DNA from: Bolinopsis microptera
Lineage: Eukaryota; Ctenophora; Tentaculata; Lobata; Bolinopsidae
DNA: 60,000 nt
Direction of reading: 5' to 3'
Assembly (NCBI RefSeq): GCF_026151205.1
Contig: NC_087077.1
Coordinates: 250,001-310,000, forward strand
In this document: positions 56,601 through 60,000 of the stretch, in pieces
How the letters are laid out: the number at the start of each line of letters is the position of its first letter
How positions within the stretch are numbered: the stretch's first letter is position 1
The notes under the pieces: model-generated
Seen by the model: only the letters and a program-made list of their open reading frames with translations
Database searches by the model: none
What the model was told of the DNA's origin: nothing
Made by a program: the position numbers and the translations under genes

Positions 56601-59306
56601 ATCACAACGCTTCTGCCGTTAGTGAATCCTCTAGTAATGTTACACGTGATCACAACGCTTCTGCCGTTAGTGAATCCTCTAGTAATGTTACACGTGATCA
56701 CAACGCTTCTGCCGTTAGTGAATCCTCTAGTAATGTTACACGTGATCACAACGCTTCTGCCGTTAGTGAATCCTCTAGTAATGTTACACGTGATCACAAC
56801 GCTTCTTCCGTTAGTGAATCCTCTAGTAATGTTACACGTGATCACAACGCTTCTGCCGTTAGTGAATCCTCTAGTAATGTTACACGTGATCACAACGCTT
56901 CTGACGTTAGTGAATCCTCTAGTAATGTTACACGTGATCACAACGCTTCTGACGTTAGTGAATCCTCTAGTAATGTTACACGTGATCACAACGCTTCTGA
57001 CGTTAGTGAATCCTCTAGTAATGTTACACGTGATCACAAAGCTTCTTCCGTTAGTGAATCCTTTAGATCTTTCTACACACCCGGGTGGAGCAGAGGGGTT
57101 GAGGAACCTACATCCGGGATAGAGGATAGTTTAAGTCCTGTCGAGCTGGGGGTGAGGAACAATACACTAGCTTACTCACCTGATGAACAGAGTACGCCTG
57201 TAGCCAGTGGAGGACGTTCTCTAAGAAATAGAGCTCAGTTAAAGAGGCCGGATTACTATAGACCGGTATCAAGAATTAATGCTGTATTGAAGAGGGTAAA
57301 GAGAAAACTTGGGTTTTAGAGGATTGCTGGTCACGGGATGCCAGCTAACTACCTGTTGCTCGGGCAGATACGACGATTGTTGTCATGTTTTGCAGACTAC
57401 CTGGAACCTGTGGAAGGTGGTCATCGTTGCATTTCTTATCTCCCGCCGTGCTAAGGGTATGCCTGGTGTCCTTAATATCAGTTGATATTGATGAGTGATG
57501 TCTGGTTTTTATTTTGAAGGGCTTGCTACCCTAGAGAGTGGAGAGTTTGCTAGAGGTGGAGTTAGTTGTTGAACCGTGGAGAAGAGTAGAGTGTAGAGTG
57601 TGGGTCACCTTAGTTCCGGTAGAGCATCGCTCCTGATGCCTAGGTTTGCCTTTAGTTGACTTTTTATCTTGTGCCGATAAGGTCTTAATCTAGATGATTG
57701 ACTTCATATCTATGAATATGACAGTTTGAGGTGACTAGCAGGTTCGTACCTAGAGTATACTGAGCATTTTAGATAAGTATGTTAGTACCTAAAGCGTACT
57801 GAGCATTTTAGTAGAGGGTATGTTCGTACCTAAGCGTACGGAACATTAGATGGAGTAGAGGGTTCGTGACTGGGTGTGCCGAGTAGAGGAGTATTTTCAG
57901 GCATCGATCACCAAGTGGAGAATGCAGGATCGAAGACGATACAGATACTACATCGACAATCTACATCACTTCAAATAACATCAGAGACAGGAGCAGAGAT
58001 AGCAGGAGGGACAGTTTGGAAAGGACAGTTGGGACAATTTAGGAGAGGCTAGAGGGTAGCAAGTGTGTAAATATATTTATAAATTTTATGTTTGTATGAC
58101 GTGATGTCGTGATGGTTATTACGGGATAATTTTAATATTTGTTGTTACGAGCATTTATTATATGTGCGTAATTGTTTATTTTGTAGTTGAAAGTTTTTTT
58201 ACACGTGCAGTGTATTACGTGAAATTTTTTGATTGTGTATGGAGTTGGACACGTGAGGTTAGCACGTGGGGTTTTAGGGTCAGTGTTAGTCACGTGAGGG
58301 TTTATACGTGCATTTTCTTTAGATTTTTTAGTGGTGTAGGTTTTAGTATTTTAGGATTTTAGTAGGTAGGGGGGGATTTAGTCGAATTTGTCAATACCTC
58401 CTGGAGATATTGACTAAATCGATTAAATTTTCCCGGGGGATATAGTGTAATATGGTAAGCTAGTTGCAGCAGTATTTATATATGTATTAGGCTTTTTAGA
58501 TCTTTTAGAATATTCTAGTATTAGTGTTAAATAACCGTTAGGATTAGTATAAGATTAGATTAGATTAGTGGAATAGATTATGGATGGTTTTGCGGAGGAA
58601 GGCACGTGTTAGTCAGGTTAGCTAGTTAAGTTAGGTTATTGGACAGACTGGGCCGCGCGGTGTCACGTGGTTCGCCATGTGATGTCACGTGACCCAGTGC
58701 TGGTAGGTTTTGCCTGCCCCGTTAGCGGCAGTTCTTCGGGAAGCATTTAACGGTAAGGTTGTAAAAGTTACCGCTTCCGAGGACAGTGTAGCGTGGCCTT
58801 CGAGTCGCTAGTCTTGGTTTATTGATCTAATATTAATATATTACCTTTCGAGACTTCTTGTTCGAACCCCCTGTTTCCTTTGTTCCTACCTAACTTAGGA
58901 CTCGATCAAGTCATTCGATCATTTAATGTTGTACGGCACTCAGAAGCCTGTAAGAGTTAAAGTTGCAGAGCTTGAGAGCTAGAGATTTGCAAGTACCGCG
59001 TACGATACTTCAAGATCGTACCCGTGTATTTCTTAAGTACTGTGTACGACACTTCTCTATCGTACCCTTGTACATTCTAATTACCCGTGTACGCCACTTC
59101 GCTACCGTACCTTTGTGAGCAGGCACTGTTGACCATCGGTACGCCCGGGAGGACTGTTCTGGTGCCTACCCCATTTTACACTATAACCGGTTCTTTATCA
59201 GCGTTTGAAGGACATCCTGGTCAAGTTCCCAGATTACTGGTCCATGTGGGAGCAGAAGCTGGACATCACGTACGAGTTGGCTAATCGAGCAGACCAGAAT
59301 ATCTTT
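44603..59306 (+). CDS. KCNH/EAG-like voltage-gated potassium channel, partial, at least 13 exons
   Basis: The predicted product is a six-transmembrane K+ channel subunit of the plasma membrane that opens on depolarisation and assembles as a tetramer. Exon order gives: N-terminal region, PAS domain, S1, S2-S3, S4-S5, pore with TVGFGN filter, S6, C-linker, cyclic-nucleotide-binding homology domain and further C-terminus, continuing past the window. Splice phases agree at every junction except the one before the S4 exon, where either an internal acceptor (50805) or an unseen microexon is needed. A PAS domain at the N-terminus plus this C-linker/CNBHD arrangement is specific to the EAG/ERG/ELK (KCNH) family. 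The homology domain lacks the phosphate-binding Arg of true cAMP-binding domains, as is usual in KCNH. Introns carry a LINE and an LTR element. The first visible exon needs an upstream partner, so the start is missing. Confidence 0.9.
44889..45002 (+). CDS. Channel exon: N-terminal region b
   Basis: Phase 1 in, phase 1 out, with acceptor atttcag and donor gtgagt. Charged stretch containing NLVNLDIEKSLKATELQN. Confidence 0.7.
45187..45903. repeat. 14-copy 51-bp repeat containing a splice acceptor and exon start
   Basis: The unit (period 51 bp, 17 codons) contains intron end tatatacttgtcag followed by exon-like gtcaaatgttcatgttg. The last copy is the real acceptor of the PAS exon (AG at 45879-45880). 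Units are almost identical; two carry a 2-bp insertion (tatatgtac, near 45664 and 45716). Apart from those insertions the repeat is open in the same frame as the PAS exon. Confidence 0.95.
45881..46234 (+). CDS. Channel exon: PAS domain
   Basis: 118 codons, phase 1 in, phase 1 out. PAS landmarks: FPVVFVSNEFTTFYRYSRND (the core strand and helix that in EAG channels read as a P-V-Y-x-N-D-G-F motif), LAFMMGPCTRKGIL, YVLYTKDGIPVP and the final strand DSYFAMTFDPFKS. The start follows the last acceptor of the 14-copy array. Confidence 0.85.
46362..46473 (+). CDS. Channel exon: PAS-S1 linker
   Basis: Phase 1 in, phase 2 out. Hydrophilic, containing EKELNVWLGEKSLVAPILKN. Acceptor atccgcag, donor gtgtgt. 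Confidence 0.75.
46688..46853 (+). CDS. Channel exon: S1
   Basis: Phase 2 in, phase 0 out. Contains RKTWDWFILLASIWATFSVP, matching the KCNH S1 start (K-x-x-W-D-W-hydrophobic). Donor gtaagt. Confidence 0.85.
46978..47211 (+). CDS. Channel exon: S2-S3
   Basis: 78 codons, phase 0 on both sides. S2 with DILFLIDMVMNFRTTFV and S3 with HYLKGWFIVDLLTAVPW are highly typical of KCNH channels. The start is set at the acceptor ttctaag behind a long pyrimidine tract. An alternative start at 46921 stays open but would add 19 hydrophobic residues to a normally polar loop. Confidence 0.85.
47606..48241 (-). CDS. LINE D RT C-terminal region (after frameshift)
   Basis: 211 codons continuing the RT of the preceding frame from IYRIKHKLPMKARLQIFQSF to LPGLRKSQRT, closely parallel to LINE B. 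It is separated from it only by one extra base in a homopolymer at 48236-48239. Confidence 0.8.
   Translation of the reverse strand: MGIYRIKHKLPMKARLQIFQSFVQSHLNFCSLVWGFASKSLIESLFAKQKQGMRAVMAGNVNYYYKDGKLPEHTKLAFKEHEVLTVQGVIVKNALILLHKIRNMSSLLPKSISELFPPNTPKQGTTHEQNLDWLSIYSQTDLRSSIFYKGPMLAISEHNTRITCPSSIFSINIYKNSSKKVLLDLQSAGCNDEWPPFLLHNLPGLRKSQRT
48216..49619 (-). CDS. LINE D ORF: AlkB-like dioxygenase + SGNH esterase-like + partial reverse transcriptase
   Basis: 467-codon frame. Residues 20-121 carry the complete AlkB signature: iron ligands H41 and D43 (PPHSDNE), LSLGSPREVVF, H100 (DHSVP) and the R-x5-R pair R114/R120 (PRMSITFR). AlkB enzymes use 2-oxoglutarate and Fe(II) to demethylate nucleic acid bases. 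Residues 158-316 fit an SGNH hydrolase: S164 (LSDSKN, first block SDS instead of GDS), G211/N213 (SAGVNDL) and D295/H298 (DGLHLN). CR1-type ORF1 proteins are known to carry such esterase domains. From residue 324 it is RT from motif B (GVPQGSILGPLLF) through YADDAN (361-362 Asp pair) to FLGVIVDEKLNWSSHI. Motif A is absent, so the RT cannot be active. The domain joint is in frame. It ends at a frameshift in a G run. Confidence 0.8.
   Translation of the reverse strand: MPESSYLSGIIKVLKTRHPEFNFNSVMVTSYDAPHSCIPPHSDNEASISRDSNIITLSLGSPREVVFRRKIPGKYKKVTFTATHASLYAMSRRSQDEWDHSVPTTSVENFEGPRMSITFRLLEDPGPNKRNRRHQGRVMSPGLSSPHHEDHQTPQRHLRVLILSDSKNRTFDCSLLKEPIIAFREDLFHLRDLAQHQALIEQSDLVLISAGVNDLRYGRTDPMTLHNHLKHFTSKFRTEFIFDAITPLNLSADPYFELNDRIDNLNELLLHLSLRSANFHLFDNLNFGLPHLARDGLHLNNTGKSIVTACYVAINNSHSSHKPIVHGVPQGSILGPLLFVIYINDLPGISNMMVKFILYADDANIIINGSNVQELMLRVNQLTETLSRWVNSNGLALNLKKTCYMIFSKKRIEPSLIKVQIENTVLERKTEAQFLGVIVDEKLNWSSHIKALRSKMSRFIGDLQDKT
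49598..50275 (-). CDS. LINE D ORF1 N-terminal part
   Basis: 225-codon frame. An N-terminal region of about 110 residues with a coiled-coil-like segment (HTEDSTKRVESARKQFEELQ), then a Ser/Thr/Pro-rich linker, then the beginning of the AlkB-like domain up to LHTMVSF. After that point the frame leaves the domain; the continuation is in the neighbouring frame (reading FSYRYSGG) and is consistent with loss of one T in a T run. The last about 20 residues are therefore out of frame. The N-terminal region is not recognised. Confidence 0.7.
   Translation of the reverse strand: MFKVSDMTGLEDRLIGGFSPLTCLELIDKLSEEQIMRESDLILDPDIVSKLPRRTRSDKGINGARDALRGHFQLLVGQEQDGLLNLLFNTVNNLTDMITRHTEDSTKRVESARKQFEELQKDIAQGQTLASTTTGATNTRCSPPLIPSTPPSQRPHGNITDSEPGTLPFETLDGSCFETFSTSLLNDDVIYDPLFLIDVLHTMVSFLIAIPAVSIQLETCLNHLI
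50437..50510. repeat. Triplicated GAATGTTTAAGAGATATGAAT
   Basis: Three near-identical copies separated by 2-5 bp. Confidence 0.9.
50805..51057 (+). CDS. Channel exon: S4-S5
   Basis: Contains S4 FRYLKLTRVLRMAKV with alternating basic residues, and S5 with IMYFIMLGHLIACGWFWLG. The end is phase 1 at gtttct. Start 50805 (after ccag) keeps phase 0. The much better acceptor tttttatcag at 50778 would put the exon in phase 1 and conflict with the preceding donor, which may mean a missed microexon. Confidence 0.8.
51279..51410 (+). CDS. Channel exon: pore helix and selectivity filter
   Basis: Phase 1 in, phase 1 out. Pore loop SLYFVMTIFCTVGFGNIAPW with the K+-selective GFG filter as in EAG channels, then the first part of S6. 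Confidence 0.9.
51568..51704 (+). CDS. Channel exon: S6 and start of C-linker
   Basis: Phase 1 in, phase 0 out. S6 end FFYAIIFGSATNIIMRMG and helix A' of the C-linker (QQKDLDLYTSVNKFPLD). Confidence 0.85.
51785..52447. repeat. 44-bp minisatellite ending at a splice acceptor
   Basis: About 16 copies of a unit with core taaaccctcatcagtctgtt; several copies lack the gtatac segment or carry a ggccc insertion. The last unit runs into the acceptor accttctcag of the next exon (AG at 52458-52459). Confidence 0.95.
52460..52661 (+). CDS. Channel exon: C-linker
   Basis: Phase 0 in, phase 1 out. NRMEDYFYYHWFNSKGIEHS, then WPRTLKEDTSLFLHRILF and FNEASTGCRRSLSSLVE: the KCNH/HCN/CNG C-linker pattern. Confidence 0.9.
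52765..52870. repeat. 11-bp GTTTTACTGTA repeat before a splice acceptor
   Basis: Nine or so units; each contains ctgtag, itself a possible acceptor. The genuine acceptor caatgtag (52871-52878) follows at once. Confidence 0.9.
52879..52992 (+). CDS. Channel exon: CNB homology domain, first half
   Basis: Phase 1 in and out. FTPGDYIVHEEDCVDAVYFL and VRGHVKILKDGDVIGIL match the beta-roll of CNB domains. Confidence 0.9.
53109..53218 (+). CDS. Channel exon: CNB homology domain, second half
   Basis: Phase 1 in, phase 0 out. MGDTFGEKWWP then ADIQAMTYAEIEVLTHE. The Arg that contacts cyclic nucleotide phosphate is replaced (SGKANADI), so ligand binding is not expected. Confidence 0.85.
53367..54108 (+). 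repeat. 5' LTR
   Basis: Starts TAGTGTAATATGG and ends TTTTACACTA, giving 8-bp inverted termini TAGTGTAA/TTACACTA. It differs from the 3' LTR, as far as I can see, only at three or four positions next to the 3' end (taacctta against taccccat-type sequence). Confidence 0.95.
54135..55487 (+). CDS. LTR element gag (capsid/nucleocapsid)
   Basis: 450 codons starting 27 bp after the 5' LTR. The N-terminal about 110 residues are highly charged and probably a coiled coil. A capsid-like region follows (about 120-290), then three CX2CX4HX4C zinc knuckles starting at residues 328, 347 and 393, with a short ASRG-type repeat between the second and third. The knuckles bind the element's RNA during particle assembly. 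The frame is intact. The protease frame follows at -1 relative to it and is open back into the gag end, which is the usual arrangement for frameshift expression. Confidence 0.9.
   Translation: MSGLTRMEQELKELVEEEKQIVDQMVELKMEMKSWDAVDKETEIKESKVELFDLGEKREKCLNRVRELERDMIKWRHETELEREGLMREQEVKLENTSNLFQERARTTESDSLQPGNTERDKGVYTMNCKEPKYRKNDDFCTFLQRYEQWVLLCGIKDNLDLRLAGQIEDDAKFKKVKNIRLSSEERNDVKMLISAVKRELYPATDARIMRTTFHKMKQEALESVEQFAERIQDTAEKIYPRAVERESAGITVLIQGVKDPAIKRRLLQMNTETEDFDSVIRLAVQEEHISKAVEGDTDSDPMTTLEFSAPTYGVGRQGDREKDENDCQMCGKRGHKADSCWSNIVCQLCEGKGHVASVCRSRVSPVEQSSRGASRGASRDASRGESRRPVICYNCHGEGHIQRFCNVDRERSGGRGGQYRPTETEQYGMQRDHLNGRATGQNQFPVSRN
55538..57319 (+). CDS. LTR element protease with 16-residue repeats and pol C-terminal tail
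   Basis: 593 codons. The aspartic protease active site FVDSGSAVSIV is at residues 14-24, and a retropepsin-like region runs to about 120 (LIGDDFL). A region resembling the post-protease part of pol follows to about 315, then 11 copies plus a partial copy of a 16-residue unit (DHNASAVSESSSNVTR). The last about 60 residues are basic and end like an integrase tail (GGRSLRNRAQLKRPDYY). RT, RNase H and integrase are missing between protease and tail. The start is uncertain because the frame is open upstream and probably entered by frameshift from gag. Confidence 0.8.
   Translation: MVAGSCRGVEAYLFVDSGSAVSIVSTGFVRELGLESGIRPCGMTLKSFSQDKIQIRGELELQVVVAGNRFVHTFVVTDLLDTEFLIGDDFLRSNRVTLDYSKCRLVLTNGDSVPFTEKPENVKQQIKVRCSKVTIIPPNTVQYIRGKLQAKGVNFKGVIKPQYKQGIGDTGISFAHAVVHSDKRLVPLKCVNSTDEPITIRKNKIVALLKPVGGKKFIHGVQRIRGHDIGVRGTAIDRQAQDNRGQTEKFCGKRWTQNELLESHGLNMIKATMSNAEEDRRSRVPFRRNFAEASCQTEVILFLDERSGGEEFTRSVGINTIPNHNASSVSESSSNVTRDHNASAVSESSSNVTRDHNASAVSESSSNVTRDHNASAVSESSSNVTRDHNASAVSESSSNVTRDHNASAVSESSSNVTRDHNASSVSESSSNVTRDHNASAVSESSSNVTRDHNASDVSESSSNVTRDHNASDVSESSSNVTRDHNASDVSESSSNVTRDHKASSVSESFRSFYTPGWSRGVEEPTSGIEDSLSPVELGVRNNTLAYSPDEQSTPVASGGRSLRNRAQLKRPDYYRPVSRINAVLKRVKRKLGF
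56504..57063. repeat. 48-bp coding minisatellite
   Basis: 11 full units and one partial. The third base of the variable codon makes Ser, Ala or Asp at one position, and the pattern S-A5-S-A-D3 shows block-wise amplification. Every unit encodes NAS and NVT, both N-glycosylation sequons. Because 48 is a multiple of 3, other frames are open too; those are shadows. Confidence 0.95.
57320..58442 (+). other. LTR element 3' non-coding region
   Basis: 1.1 kb without a coding region. It contains several copies of ttcgtacctaaagcgtac-type blocks (57743-57870), and an imperfect hairpin around 58376-58436 (gatttagtcgaatttgtcaa / ttgactaaatcgattaaat). Confidence 0.6.
58443..59183 (+). repeat. 3' LTR
   Basis: A copy of 53367-54108, followed by TAAC and then the channel gene's acceptor sequence. 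Any promoter or poly(A) signal in it was not resolved. Confidence 0.95.
59202..59306 (+). CDS. Channel exon: post-CNBHD C-terminus
   Basis: 35 codons, phase 0 in and out. RLKDILVKFPDYWSMWEQ continues the domain's last helix as in KCNH channels. Donor gtgagt, so the gene continues. The acceptor lies 18 bp from the end of the LTR element. Confidence 0.85.
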
Positions 59307-60000
59307 GTGAGTTCTTATACTTTTCAGATTTACAGACGGTATTAGGTAACCTAAATCACCGTCTCTAATATTGTTGTACTTGTTTACTCACAAAATAATT
59401 GATGGTACCAAGCTGAGGAATAAGCTCGAAAAAATATGAGCCGTTAGTCGAAGACGAGTTATTTGAAAGCTTCTGAAACCCCTCTTCTGAAACCCCTCTT
59501 CTGAAACCCCTCTTCTGAAACCCCTTATGTATTTGTAAGTGCACGTCACAGATTGTGAATCAAGAAGTCGCAAATCACAATCATCTGTAACATACCTATC
59601 ACGTACTTGATTACTTATCGAACATGCTTTTTTAGATTTAAAATTGATTGAGTTCCATTTTGAACAATCTTTCCAGAGTCACGAAAAACAATCGACTATG
59701 ATTAATTATAGTTAATAATATATAGTTATTTTAATTATAGTTAATATATTATATTTACAATGAAAAGTTGTACTCCAATTTTTTTCAATAGTTGTTTATG
59801 ATCATTCATTATAATTTGTAAGTCGAAAACGTATGATTTGCATGAAAATCGATTATATCCAACCCCCTCGCTCCGGCCTCCTTTCTTCTTCTTTCCTTTC
59901 AACCCCTTCCTTTCTTCTCCTGTCTGCAGTTCAATTCTTCAAAGTATTTGTCCGCGTCATCATCCCTTTCAACAAAGAACTGGCAGGAATGTACATTTAT
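59307..60000. other. Channel intron; 14-bp repeat at 59472-59524
   Basis: Four copies of ctgaaacccctctt at 59472-59524. AT-rich otherwise. A coding-looking stretch at the right edge (from about 59930, after ctgcag) may be the start of the next channel exon: TTCAATTCTTCAAAGTATTT reads FNSSKYLSAS and continues to the edge. Confidence 0.5.

Larger units (their letters stand above)
53367..59183 (+). mobile_element. LTR retroelement with gag and protease only
   Basis: Two LTRs of about 742 bp, a 4-bp target duplication TAAC (53363-53366, 59184-59187), gag and protease genes, and about 1.1 kb of non-coding 3' region. No reverse transcriptase, RNase H or integrase core is present. A short purine tract (cgggggata) precedes the 3' LTR. 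The three-knuckle gag and the protease are those of a Ty3/gypsy-type element. The near-identity of the LTRs implies a recent insertion, necessarily with enzymes supplied by another element. It is inserted in the sense orientation in a channel intron. Confidence 0.9.

Noticed and set aside
56444-57122. Two long alternative frames (minus and plus) over the 48-bp repeats
   Set aside because: Open only because the period is a multiple of three; the protease frame continues on both sides, these do not.
1-60000. tRNA or rRNA genes
   Set aside because: No cloverleaf with matching box A/box B and acceptor stem, and no rRNA core sequence, was recognised by eye; a covariance-model scan would be decisive.

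Overview
The window is AT-rich metazoan DNA with short introns, canonical GT-AG splice sites and a very heavy load of repeats. Codon and protein content (BTAF1, a PAS-containing KCNH-type potassium channel, several non-LTR retrotransposon clades, a gag/protease LTR element) point to an invertebrate animal. The phylum cannot be fixed from sequence alone.

Layout. At 1300-3944 (+) the first six exons of BTAF1/Mot1 (TBP-associated factor 172) are readable with consistent splice phases, and then no further BTAF1 exon is seen. From 4 to 12 kb there is non-coding and low-complexity DNA, an old terminal-inverted-repeat element (6.6-7.9 kb), a LINE 3' fragment and some unassigned exon-like islands. 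From 12.1 to 22.3 kb there is a retrotransposon graveyard. LINE A (12.1 kb) abuts LINE B (12.9-17.2 kb), which is split by an antisense LINE C with a 9-bp target duplication. A further decayed LINE E (19.1-22.3 kb) carries three insertions, one of them an hAT-type MITE with a perfect 8-bp target duplication. From 22.3 to 24.6 kb there is a nested inverted-repeat structure with a cluster of tight hairpins. From 26.6 to 33.96 kb there are 39 tandem copies of a 188-bp satellite. From 34.6 to 43.4 kb there are foldback elements (one a 739-bp near-perfect hairpin flanked by TTAA), satellite relics and LINE fragments.

From 44.6 kb to the right edge the + strand encodes a KCNH/EAG-like voltage-gated K+ channel in at least 13 exons: PAS domain, S1-S6, a GFG selectivity filter, C-linker and cyclic-nucleotide-binding homology domain. 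One intron contains an antisense LINE (D) whose ORF1 carries an AlkB-like 2OG-Fe(II) dioxygenase domain followed by an SGNH esterase-like domain. The last visible intron contains a 5.8-kb LTR element with nearly identical LTRs that has gag and protease but no reverse transcriptase or integrase.

Themes. Minisatellites repeatedly abut or include 3' splice sites; the clearest case is a 14-copy array of a complete splice acceptor plus exon start in front of the PAS exon. Several retroelements (C, D and the LTR element) have lost catalytic regions while keeping an open reading frame. These two patterns, and the AlkB-SGNH LINE, are the most unusual things in the window.
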